A stretch of DNA of 64,000 nucleotides, taken from the NCBI RefSeq assembly GCF_024679245.1, contig NC_090188.1:35114951-35178950 (forward strand), in the 5' to 3' direction. Of the stretch, positions 35,678 to 46,649 are shown in pieces. The position numbers were made by a program, and so were the translations under genes. Within the stretch, counting starts at the first letter, position 1; each line of letters starts with the position of its first letter. The notes under the pieces are model-generated. The model was not told the origin of the DNA and searched no databases. It saw nothing but the letters and a program-made list of their open reading frames with translations. This DNA comes from Pseudorasbora parva. Lineage: Eukaryota > Chordata > Actinopteri > Cypriniformes > Gobionidae.

Positions 35678-35821
35678 ACCACTGGTGTTAATCTGTCACA
35701 AAACAGGTCCAGGACAGGATGCTGTTAAGAAAATGGAGAGGAAAGATAGAGATGCCTGCTTTTGTATTTATTCACAATATACTTAATTTGTTTTTCAATT
35801 GTACACATATTTGGATTTATA

Positions 35822-35827
35822 AATAAA
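35822..35827 (+). terminator. Poly(A) signal AATAAA for the upstream gene
   Basis: AATAAA about 145 bp after the TAG at 35675-35677, placing the 3' end of the unidentified gene about 0.85 kb before the tbxtb ATG. Confidence 0.45.
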
Positions 35828-36136
35828 AATTATTTCAGAAAGGGTTTGTTGTTCCTATCAAAAGTCAAACATTTTTTACCGGAAGTCTTGTCGCCTAGAT
35901 GACGCTTTTCACGCTATTTTATGAACACCCATTGTGGAGTCGGATGGCGTTTCCTCTGCTTTTGACACCTCTGGAGAAAGATTCCCACGGGCTTTAAACT
36001 CATAAACATGTACTATAACATTTCATCAGCACTGCCATGAACTTACACAGACCTTGGTGTATAATTATTTTATTAATCTTTCACAATGAACATTTTCTGA
36101 ACTTCATAAAGTAGCCTATAGCCATAGCTATTCGAT

Positions 36137-36139
<3 letters not shown>

Positions 36140-36198
<59 letters not shown>

Positions 36199-36214
36199 CA
36201 TCCCCCCCCCCCCC
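36140..36214. repeat. (TA)n followed by a poly-C run
   Basis: TA tract 36140-36195, then a C run at about 36202-36214, between the upstream gene and tbxtb. Confidence 0.95.
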
Positions 36215-36479
36215 TATTTGCATTCAGCAGAAACATAGCTTAATGCATCTTAAATGCATTTAAAGTTTGAAATAAAAACTTAATTCCCCCACAGTTTTAA
36301 GTATGAAGACATTGCCCTAGCTTATATGGCTAAAAAAAAGTAAGTGTATGAATACATTTTCCAACATTGTCCCAACCCTGTAATTTAGCCTGCATTGCGT
36401 TTTTGAGAGGAAATCGTCGATATATCCGTCAAGTACAGTTGAGACTGAATATGTGTAAATGTTTAAGCATTTCTTTACA

Positions 36480-36696
36480 CCAAATCTCTGAACCAATCAC
36501 TGGCCAGAACGCGCACATCAAAGTGGAGAGCAGCCAATCAGAGCTTTCCTGAGCAAAGCACGGAGAGCGTTTTACCTGGGAGTATTTAATTGGATGCATC
36601 TCTCCTAGTCCTGGGCGTATTTTAACTGAAGAGCTCGCGGAGTTTGGATTTATTTATTTATTTTTCTTTTCGTGTTGGAGCCGACTGGATCGCAGA
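36480..36696 (+). promoter_or_regulatory. tbxtb proximal promoter and 5' UTR
   Basis: Upstream of the ATG lie two CCAAT boxes (36493-36497 and 36534-36538), a TCF/LEF-type ATCAAAG (36517-36523) and a weak TATA-like TATTTAAT (36583-36590). Vertebrate Brachyury genes are known direct Wnt/beta-catenin targets through TCF sites, so the ATCAAAG fits, but a 7-mer by eye is weak evidence. The transcription start is not determined. Confidence 0.4.
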
Positions 36697-37956
36697 ATGG
36701 CATCTGGAGATAGTGACTGTCCGGAAAAGAGCATCCAGTATCGGGTGGATCATTTATTAAATGCAGTACAAAATGAACTTCAAGCGGGCAGCGAGAAAGG
36801 AGATCCAACAGAACGGGACCTTAAAGTCAGTTTGGATGAAAATGAACTTTGGCAGAAGTTCAAGGAACTGACGAATGAAATGATAGTGACCAAGACTGGC
36901 AGGTATTTTATTTATTTTTCAGACAGAAGAAATATTATTCATATTATTACTAAAACTATTGCTTATTTAACTATTGATTGGGTGATTTCCATATTAAATA
37001 ATATTTATAAACTAGCCAAATTGTTTTATTGTGTCAGTGTACAAACTTATTGCTATGTAAAAAAAAAAAAAAAAAAAACACCTTCCAAAATAAGTTTTTC
37101 CCTCCCTCTCATTCTTCTTTTACACTATTTTTTTTTTTTTTTAATAAATCCATTATATTCGTTTATTTGAAAGAAATCCCGATGATGCCTCTAAGTCTAA
37201 ATGTCTCGTTTGATTGTTGTGATCCTCAGGCGCATGTTCCCAGTGCTAAAGGTGAATGTGTCCGGTCTGGATCCAAACGCCATGTACTCCTTCTTACTGG
37301 ATTTCGTGGCAGCAGACAATCACAGGTGGAAATATGTGAACGGTGAATGGGTGCCGGGTGGGAAACCCGAGCCACATGCTCCGAGCTGCGTCTATATCCA
37401 CACAGACTCGCCAAACTTCGGTGCGCACTGGATGAAAACCTCAGTCTCCTTCAGTAAAGTCAAACTCACCAACAAACTGAACGGAGGAGGTCAGGTGTGT
37501 GGACGTTTTCATGTCAGTAATATGCTGTATAATCCTGATTTATAAGCTGATCTAAAATCGAAAAAATGTAAGGTCCAGTCCAGAGAATGGCTTACTAAAG
37601 GAAAATGTCATATTTTCCCCATAGATTATGCTGAACTCGCTACACAAATATGAGCCACGTATCCACATAGTGCGCGTTGGTGGTCCACAAAGAATGATCA
37701 CCACTCATTCTTTCTCCGAGACGCAATTCATAGCAGTTACTGCCTACCAGAATGAAGAGGTAACGCGCTTTATTTTTCTATGTGGATTTAATAAAGCATG
37801 TCAACAAATGAACAATGATAAATTGTGCATAATGAAATTGATGACATCTGTAATTTGCTCTTTTAGATAACTGCTCTCAAAATTAAATACAATCCATTTG
37901 CCAAAGCTTTCCTGGATGCCAAGGAAAGGTAGGTTTCAATTAGATTTAATATATTA

Positions 37957-38036
<80 letters not shown>

Positions 38037-41000
38037 ATGGGTATTGTAACTACATGCACTTTTTACTCCATTTATTGAAAGTAATATTTTGTGTACTGTA
38101 GACACATGTCTGTTGTGGTAGTGATAAACTGTATACAATAAAAGTATAAAAAAAACACATATTTGCCCTGATATAATTGTAACAAATGCATGGAAATGTT
38201 TCTAAATATTATTTTGGAGGATAACATTCAATTAAAAATGACATAATCTTCAAGGGTTTACAACTAGGGTCTGGTTAACTCAGGATTAGGCCTTAGCTAA
38301 ATTAGGATATTGAATAGCTTTTATAAATATGCTTTAGAAAAAATAAAACATTACTGGTGTGCATTTTGAGACAAAACAATGGCTTTGACTTATTTTAAGA
38401 CAAGTTGCTTTCAGTTAAAAACAGGTCAAACATGCATTTTAGTCTGGGACTGCTAAAGCCTTGTCTGGCTCCACTTTATATTAGGTGGCCTTCAGTACTA
38501 TGTACTTACATCAAAAAATAAGCACAATGTACTTATGTGTTCAAATTGTATTGCTAAGCACTTTTGCTGATATTGAGGTGGGATACGGATAGAGATAGGG
38601 ACAGGTGTGGTGATATGGGTCAGTTTAAGGGTAGAGTTGGGTGTAAGGGAAGTGCTAACTGTGTAATTACAAATGTAGCTACTGAAATGAATTACAGGCG
38701 TAATTACATGCAGGTATTTTTAAAATGTAAGTACAATGTAAAAACATGGTTGTACACAATAATTGCATTGTATCAAATGATTAATGTTAAAATGTTAGTA
38801 CAAAGTAGTTAAGGCCACCGAATATAAAGTGGGTCCCCTTGTCTGTGGAACCAGGGGTATGAGTTTTAAACAAATCCACTGGTTGATTAAACAGGCATCT
38901 GTGTAACTGGACTTTAACTTTCACCATGGACATGGTTGAGGTCTTGTATTGTAAACCAAGAGACTAGGTTTTAATAGAACTAAGATGATACACTTTTTTT
39001 TCTCCCAGAAGTGATCATAAGGACATAATAGAGGATGTCAGTGGAAGTCAACAGTCTGGTTATTCTCAGTGTAAGAGCAAACATTATTTTATTAATCATC
39101 TCAATAATAATAAATGTCATTCATTTGTATTGAAGTTATTCTGATTCTGTCTAGTTTATGTTGTGCAGCAGTTAAGTATTTATTTATAATAGTTTTTCTA
39201 TTGACTCACATTTTCCTGTTGGTCTAGTAAGTAGCTGGTTTCTGCCAGCCACAGGGTCTCTCTGTCCTTCTGCAAACGCTCACGCACAGTTTGCCAGCCC
39301 GCTCTCTCTGTCCTCACCCCACGGCTGTGAACGTTACTCGACTCTGAGAAGTCACCGGTCCACGCCATACCCCAGCCCATATGCCCACCGGACGGCCTCT
39401 CCCAGTAAGTTACTCCCTTCCCATATTGTTCTGACAATTCACAGTCACTACTAATCACTAAAACCACACATAAACATACTTTCTATGCAATATGGACTGA
39501 ATTGTGTCTTCATGCTTCAGCATATTAAAATATACACAATGTCGGGGAAAGTTCAACACTATTAATTCAGCAATAAAAACAAACACAAAAGAAATGTGAT
39601 GTTAAACTAAAGTAAATTTTGATTATTAGTATGGTTGAATTGGATTAGTAAAGGTCAGCAGCAAAGACATTAGTTCATAAAGTGAGATGAAATGTGTATA
39701 TTTGTGAAATTTAACATTTAATTGTTGCAGATTTGCATATTCTGAGTTTGCATTTCACTGTTTTTATTCATTTTGAGGAATACTGAATCTGTTTTTGTGC
39801 AAATGAGATGAGTACAACCTTGCTTACATTTCTAGAACAGGGTTTTACAAACATTATGATACCAAGGACCCCAAAAATGATGAACCTTTATGAGGGACCC
39901 CTTCCTAAAATGTCCCCTTCCTCTATTTTTATGTACGAAAATACATTTGAACTGTTAGATAAATACTAACTGTGACAATATAAATACAACATATCGTTTC
40001 CCAACTTAAATTGGCTATGTACACTCACCTAAAGGATTATTAGGAACACCATACTAATACTGTGTTGGACCCCCTTTCGCCTTCAGAACTGCCTTAATTC
40101 TACGTGGCATTGATTCAACAAGCTGCTGAAAGCATTCTTTAGAAATGTTGGCCCATATTGATAGGATAGCATCTTGCAGTTGATGGAGATTTGTGGGATG
40201 CACATCCAGGGCACGAAGCTCCCGTTCCACCACATCCCAAAGATGCTGTATTGGGTTGAGATCTGGTGACTGTGGGGGCCATTTTAGTACAGTGAACTCA
40301 TTGTCATGCTCAAGAACCCAATTCGAAATGATTCAAGATTTGTGACATGGTGCATTATCCTGCTGGAAGTAGCCATCAGAGGATGGGTACATGGTGGTCA
40401 TAAAGGGGTCAAGAAAACATCCCCCACACCATTACACCACCACCAGCCTGCACAGTGGTAACAAGGCATGATGGATCCATGTTCTCATTCTGCTTACGCC
40501 AAATTCTGACTCTACCATCTGAATGTCTCAACAGAAATCGAGACTCATCAGGCCAGGCAACATTTTTCTAGTCTTCAACTGTCCAATTTTGGTTTGATTG
40601 TGTGTGTTGTGGCTTCACAAATGCTTTGCTGCATACCTCGGTTGTAACAAGTGGTTGTTTCAGTCAAAGTTGCTCTTCTATCAGCTTGAATCAGTCGGCC
40701 CATTCTCCTCTGACCTCTAGCATCAACAAGGCATTTTCGCCCACAGGACTGCCGCATACTGGATGTTTTTCCCTTTTCACACCATTCTTTGTAAACCCTA
40801 GAAATGGTTGTGCGTGAAAATCCCAGTAACTGAGCAGATATTGAAATAGTCAGACTGGCCTGTCTGGCATCAACAACCATGCCACGCTCAAAATCGCTTA
40901 AATCACCTTTCTTTCCCATTCTGACATTCAGTTTGGAGTTCAGGAGATTGTCTTAACCAGGACCACACCCCTAAATGCATTGAAGCAACTGCCATGTGAT

Positions 41001-41907
41001 TTATTGATTAGATCATTGCATTAATGAGAAATTAAACAGGAGTTCCTAATAATCCTTTTGGTGTGTGTATAAACCTGAAGAAGAACATTTAATTACATTT
41101 TAATTAAAAATTATGTGTATAAGCAACCTTCACAATAAATGTATGCAAGCAGCAGTGAGCAAGATAAAGGGGACTATAGTGAGGAAACTCACTTCAAAGA
41201 TATAAAGCAAGCATATACAATTCTGGAATGTTTATGTCAAGAAAGGAGAGAAACGTTTAGAAATGAAATTTATATTCAAACAAATATTTTGCTTTGTCTT
41301 TTTAATCTCTAAATAATTCTGGGGACCCTTTAGAACCTTCTGGAGGAATAGAATTACAGAATTACAATAACGATCGTGTTCACACATCAGCACACACAAC
41401 ACCTACTCACGATTTCTTGACTAGTTTAAAAAGTAATCTGATTATGTAACTTGCATTACTTGTAATGTATTAACCCCAGCACTGAATATACGGCATTGCT
41501 ATCTGTAATGACAGGGGTTCTTATTTAAAATATTTGATCTTATTGAATGGTTGAAAATTATGAGAATGTATATAAAGAATGTATTTAAAGTGAACCTAGC
41601 ACATTGCATTCCCAAATCGCAAATTAAACTCTCTGCTCACAGAAAAGGAGCAGTGTTGAGTAAGTTACTCTAAAAAAGTTACTAATTACTACTAATTATG
41701 TATTCATAGTAGATAACTTAAGAAATTAGTTTCTCCAAAAAAGGTATAAATTACTTATTATTAATTACTTTCTAAATACTATATCAACCTCAAAAAGTTG
41801 AAACGGCTCAATATAAAACTACATAATTTATTCTTATTAACTGACCATTACAAATGTGATAAAACATGCATTTCAAAGTTAGACTTTAACTTTTAATGTT
41901 AATTCCA

Positions 41908-41949
<42 letters not shown>

Positions 41950-43466
41950 TCATAAATTGTTCTACAGTCTATACACAGCACTTCAATAACATCAGAAGTA
42001 ACTGTAATTCAATTACAGAACAATACGAGTAAAAGTAAAAGATTAAAAAAGAGAGGGAAAATTAATTAAATGACAGTAACTACAGTATTACTTAGTAACT
42101 AGTCACACCCAACACTGAAAATGATTTTAATTTGAAAATTGAACCAAATTATATTGCGATTTCACTTTTATTTTGATTACTTGTGAAGCCACATTTATTT
42201 ATTTAAATTTTACATTTGATTTAATTATTAGCTTTTCATCAACTTCTGCACTTCTGTCATGAAAAGCCCCATCTGAGATGACACACGACAACCAACTGTG
42301 AGTCTTCATGCAGCAAACATGAACATGCAGGATATATGAGAACTGTGGTTTTGAAGATTTTCAGGAATTAATGGATATCAGTCAGCACTTAACAGTGGGC
42401 TTTATAAACCTTAATACAGCCACATGTAGGATTTTTTTAATTTAAAAAAAGTATAGCTATTATAATATTTATAAAATATTTTTGGACCTTGTTCCTATTA
42501 CTTGACTGAATGGAACCAAGATGTTGGAGATTCTGCTGAAGGTTTGGCCCCTAAAAGCTCGTTCAATGTTTTCTTCTTTGCCCGACTGTTCCTAAGCCAC
42601 TCAAACCAGTTCTACTGACCACAAAGTGTCTGACATTCCTGCTTTTTTGTTTTTAAGTTCATGCTCATAAACGGGAACTTTGGAATGCTAACCCATACTG
42701 GGTTTTTGAATGCTCAGTCACATCACCTCAAGGTGTAGGGAGAGAATTATAAAGCTATTGGCCGAGCGGGTTTGAAAGCCGACAATGTTCTCTGTGTTGT
42801 TTATATTGCAGCTGGTTACTCTGAAAGCTCAACCTGTCTCTCCATGTTGCCGTCTCATGATAACTGGTCCAGTCTGCAGATGTCCACCCACTCCAGTGTT
42901 CTCCCAATGGGCCACAGCTCTCCCCCAAACTCAAACTCTAGGTGAGGCTCTTTTACCATAAAACCATATACCAACTTAATTGCAACCAAGTTATTTTTAC
43001 ACATTACATACTTTTCCTTGTTTCTTTCTTGAGCTCTTAAACATTCTCTTAGGAAAAAAAAATCATAAATGCACAACCGTATTACCAGTTTGAAAACTGC
43101 TTGACCAAAAATATTTAACTTGTTTTGTTAAATTCATATTGACATGATGTTGTATAGCACTAAAAGCTCATTACTGTTTTATATCCTGTGCACAGTCAGT
43201 ACACTAGCTTGTGGTCTGTAGGGAACTCACCTTTGACCCCAGGGTCTCAGGCTGGAAGTATGACAAGCAGTCTGGGCTCCCAGTTTCTCCGCGGCTCTGC
43301 CAGTCACTACGGCAGCCTGTCTCACCCAGTCACAGCGCCCTCTTCTGGCTCTCCTTCATATGACTCCACGGCTGTGCCTGAAATACATGAGACCTCACAA
43401 TATGACAGTTCAGCCCATGTACGTCTTCCTACAGCCTGGACCCAAGTCACACCAGCCTCCTTATAG
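36697..43466 (+). CDS. tbxtb: Brachyury-type T-box transcription factor (tbxtb/ntlb)
   Basis: Eight coding exons: 36697-36902, 37230-37494, 37625-37759, 37867-37928, 39009-39070, 39228-39404, 42812-42941, 43196-43466. All have GT-AG borders and consistent phases, total 1308 nt, 435 residues, close to the usual Brachyury length. The T-box covers about residues 42-223 ([64 protein letters not shown]). It binds palindromic T sites and drives mesoderm and notochord genes in the nucleus. The Ser/Pro/Tyr-rich C-terminus is the transactivation region ([42 protein letters not shown]). The N-terminus MASGDSD...[13 protein letters not shown] is more like the 'b' copy and tetrapod T than fish tbxta. Odd: usually invariant T-box positions are changed at T127, T139/S140 and S188. 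Introns 4 and 6 hold transposons. Confidence 0.9.
37957..38035. repeat. (TAA)n microsatellite in tbxtb intron 4
   Basis: About 26 units of AAT, just after exon 4. Confidence 0.95.
38270..38870. mobile_element. Dispersed DNA repeat in intron 4, interrupted by a hAT MITE
   Basis: GGTCTGGTTAACTCAGGATTAGGCC... and GTTGCTTTCAGTTAAAAACA...GGGACTGCTAAAGCC resume as one sequence across the inserted MITE (...CCTTGTCTGTGGAACCAGG). A related copy is split by a Tc1 element at 43950-45410. Confidence 0.55.
38467..38836. mobile_element. hAT-type MITE with 8-bp target duplication
   Basis: 370 bp. Termini GGCTCCACTTTATATTAGG and the inverse GGACCCACTTTATATTCGG. Flanked by CCTTGTCT at 38459-38466 and 38837-38844. 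Non-coding. Confidence 0.85.
40022..41067 (-). mobile_element. Defective Tc1-like transposon in tbxtb intron 6
   Basis: TA (40020-40021, 41068-41069) flanks inverted ends CACTCACCTAAAGGATTATT and CACACACCAAAAGGATTATT. The transposase is encoded on the minus strand, antisense to tbxtb. It sits inside an older repeat whose ends are near 39837 (GATACCAAGGACCCC) and 41340 (GGGGACCCTTTAG). Confidence 0.85.
40075..40919 (-). pseudogene. Tc1-like transposase, inactivated
   Basis: The intact beginning (40919 to 40575, 114 codons) is the paired-like helix-turn-helix: [20 protein letters not shown], then [19 protein letters not shown]. Further down, the minus strand still encodes the C-terminal part, including a block equivalent to DLNPIQHLW and [13 protein letters not shown]. 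The middle, with the first DDE residues, is missing or replaced, so no full-length enzyme (about 340 residues) is possible. Confidence 0.75.
41651..42117. mobile_element. Foldback repeat in tbxtb intron 6
   Basis: Begins CAGTGTTGAGTAAGTTACTC and ends AGTAACTAGTCACACCCAACACTG-like (inverse). It contains many AATTAC/GTAATT motifs and a (TA)n tract at about 41911-41942. Matches a common fish foldback type. Confidence 0.65.
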
Positions 43467-43812
43467 GAAGTTGACCTTATGGACTTTTAAGCAATAGCTT
43501 TTGACACAGATATATTAGATAATCTGCATTCTCTGTGTTTGCAGCGGAAGTGACTCAAGTTAACATTATTTGTATGCTTACACTCAAGCCTATTATGATC
43601 TAACCAAAATCTATCTTTCTTCAAAACTTAAGTGTCATGTGATTTTGTCAATGAGTACTACTAATTCAGTGGAATTAGTGGAAGCCATATTTTTTTTTTT
43701 TTTTTTTAATATGCATGCATTATTTTAAGGCATATTGTACATAAGGCTTATTTATTTTGTCTTATTATGAAGGAATATGTGTACAGTTGTGAAGAAAAGG
43801 TTTTGTAAAAAG

Positions 43813-43854
43813 AATAAATGTCTATATTTTAAATTTGAAATAAGCATAAATAAA
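43813..43854 (+). terminator. tbxtb poly(A) signals
   Basis: AATAAA at 43813-43818 and again at 43849-43854, about 350-390 bp after the tbxtb stop codon. Confidence 0.6.
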
Positions 43855-44108
43855 AATGTAAATGCTCTTCAAATTGGTTTATTAAACACATTTTTCTACA
43901 TTTAATTAAGAACTTGATTTTTTTTTTCTTGCTGCATGTTTAGAGAATTAATGGCCAGGTTTTACAGACATGGCTCAGAAAAAGCCAGGAATAGGCCTTA
44001 GTTTAATTAGCATGTTTAAATCGCTTGAAAAAAAAAAAAAACGAGAAAAAAAAAAAACATTACAAATGTTCACAATGAAACAAAGTAATGCACTGACATA
44101 ATTTAATA

Positions 44109-45327
44109 TACACTACTGTATATTGCCAAAACTATTGGGATACGCCTCAAAATCATTGAATTAATGTGTTCCAATCACTTCCATGGCCACAGGTCTATCA
44201 AATCAAGCACATAGGCATGCAAATGTGTCTACAAACATTTGTGAAAAAATAATTCGCTCTTAGGAGCTCAGGGAGTTCAAGCGTGGTACCGTGATAGGTT
44301 GCCACCTGTGCAATAAGTTCATTCATGAAATTTCCTCAATACAAAATATTCTGCGGTCAACTGTTAGTGGTATTATAACAAAGTGGAACCACTTAGGAAC
44401 AACAGCAACTCAGCCATGAAGTGGTGGGCCACGTAAAAGCAGGGTCAAGACATGCACACAGTGTGCAGAAGTTGCCAACTTTCTGCAGAGTCAATAGCTA
44501 CAGACCTCCAAACTTTGTGTGGCCTTCAGATTAGCTCAAGAACAATGCATAGAGAGCTTCATGGAATGGGTTTCCGTTGCAGAGCAGCTGCATCCAAGCC
44601 TTTCATAACCAAGTGCAATTCAAAACGTCATATGCAATGGTGTAAAGCATCCTGCCACTAGACTCTAGAGCAGTAGAGATGTGTTCAATGACGAATCACA
44701 CTTATCTGTTTGGAAATCCGATGGATGAGTCTGGGTTTGGTGGTTGCCAGGAGAACGATACTTGTCTGACTGCATTGTGCCAAGTGTAAAGTTTGGTGGA
44801 GGAAGGACTATGGTGTGAGGGTTGTTTTTCAGGGGTTGGGCTTTGCCCCTTAGTTCCAGTGAAAGGAACACATAATGCTTCGGCATACCAAGACATTTTG
44901 GACAATTTCATGCTCCCAACTTTGTGGGAACAGTTTGAGGATGGCCCCTTCCTGTTCCAACATGGCTGCGCACCAGTGCACAAAGAAAGGTCCATAAAGA
45001 TGGGGATGAGCGAGTCTGGTGTGGAGGAACTTGACTGGCCTGCACAGAGTCCTGACCTCAACCTGCCTTTGGGATGAATTAGAGTGGAGACTGCGAGCCA
45101 GGCCTTTTCAACCAACATTATTGCCTGACCTCACAAAAAATGGTAAAAAAATTCCCATAAACACACTCCTAAACCTTGTGGAAACCTTTCCCAGAAGAGT
45201 TGAAGCTATTATAGCTGCAAACGGTGTGTCAACTTCATATCAAACCCTACGGATTAAGAATGTGATGTCATTAAAGTTCATGTGCATGTAAAGGCAGACG
45301 TCCCACAACTTTTGTCAATATAGTGTA
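44109..45327 (+). mobile_element. Tc1-like transposon, copy 1
   Basis: TA (44109-44110 and 45326-45327) borders inverted ends beginning CACTACTGTATATTGCC and the inverse of CAAAACTTTTG-type sequence. Full-length at about 1.2 kb, with a decayed transposase on the plus strand. Confidence 0.8.
44265..45291 (+). pseudogene. Tc1-like transposase, decayed
   Basis: Plus-strand pieces in several frames: the N-terminal HTH (REFKRGTVIGCHLCN, STVSGIITKWN), SCQLSAESIATDLQTLCG, then [16 protein letters not shown] sequence, [12 protein letters not shown] and DWPAQSPDLN, and finally WDELEWRLRARP. Stops and frameshifts divide it. The block that should read QxDxAPVH reads QHGCAPVH, so the second catalytic Asp is gone. 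The Pro-Ile-Glu region is also out of frame. Confidence 0.75.
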
Positions 45328-46435
45328 TGTCAGTGCAAGTTGCTTTCAGTTAAAACAACTCAACCATGCATCTTAGTCTGGTACTAGGCTTAGGTCTGTC
45401 TGTGAAAACAAATGTGGTTTAAATATTAACTTAATCTAACAGAGTTACAGAAAGTTGCTACTGGAATTTTTTTTTACACTAAATTACTCTGGTGGCACTT
45501 TTGCCTGGATTTGGCCTACCCAAATTGAAAAGCTTCCCATACACACATACAGTGGTCTAAGTTTAAAATGTTGGTGTCATTTTACAGGAAATCCTTTCAA
45601 GTTACATAATACACTGCTAAAAGTCATAAACATGTAAGTATATGTTGTGTAATCTGTTATAACCCCCCCCCCCCCCCCCAAAAAAAATAGGTGCTTTTTG
45701 ATTTTTTTATATAAATTCATTTTTAAAAGTGTGTAACTCAGGCCCTGTGTGCTCTAGGACCCTGCAGACAGTTTGGGCTGCTTCCAGCAACTATCATTAA
45801 TTTAATGTCACTGGGATATTGCATTTATATCACTGTATATGGTGGTAGAGGGAGTTAGCAGGGTAAGGGGAGGGGGTAAAAAGGGGGATCATCCCTTCAG
45901 ACCCATTTGAGTAAATCTGGCATACAACATGACACAGACAAACTTCTTTTTTCCACTATTTTCGGGAATTAAGTGGAAATAGCCCAAACTGTCTGCAGGT
46001 TCCTAGAGCACACAGGGCCTGAGTTACACACTTTCAAAAAAGAATTTATATACTTACATGTTTATCACTTTTAGCAGTGTTTTATGTAACTTTAAAGGGT
46101 TTCCTGTAAAATTACACAAAAATGTTGATCCTGGACCCAAAGCTGGATTAACGCAAAGGCAAACTAGGCACGTGCCTAGGGCCTGATTGGCGGGATGGGG
46201 CCCAGACAGAGGGACAAAAATAAATAAATAATAAAAATAAAATAAAATGTACAAATGTCCTATCTACAATTTTTTTCAATATTTATTAACAAACTAAAAA
46301 TAGTGACGATGTTTATCTTAACCAGTTACATCACATCACATTAACGCCAGCCAGTTAAGTCCGAGGAGACGTCAGCGGCAGAGCGGGACAACAAAGCTAG
46401 CAGGCAGGTGTGTTTTGAGTAGGCTAACATTCAAG

Positions 46436-46640
46436 ATGCTTTCGGGTGCGGCAAAACGTATAAAGAAAAAAAAAATGAAGAGGAACAAAAGAAGAGACAG
46501 TCGAAGTTTCTGCCGGGCAGCCGTCCGACAGCGGTGAACCTGCTCGGGTCAGCAGAGGCCGAGCCAAGCCCGGAGACACGGCCCGAAGATGCGGCGGGAA
46601 ATATTCCCAGTACACAAAGTTTGGCACAATGTGATATTTT
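46436..46640 (+). pseudogene. hAT transposase N-terminal remnant
   Basis: ATG at 46436 gives MLSGAAKRIKKKK. After a slip in the A10 run, the reading continues EEEQKKRQSKFLPGS and LLGSAEAEPSPETRPEDAAG. A basic N-terminus of this kind is typical of one hAT transposase group. The rest is absent. Confidence 0.5.
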
Positions 46641-46649
46641 AAGATTAAA

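Larger units (their letters stand above)
43950..45410. mobile_element. Dispersed repeat split by a Tc1-like element
   Basis: Left part GGTTTTACAGACATGGCTCA...GCACTGACATAATT and right part TGTCAGTGCAAGTTGCTTTC...GTCTGTCTGTGAAA are arms of the same family as 38270-38870. The Tc1-like copy 44111-45325 lies between them at a TA. Confidence 0.55.
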
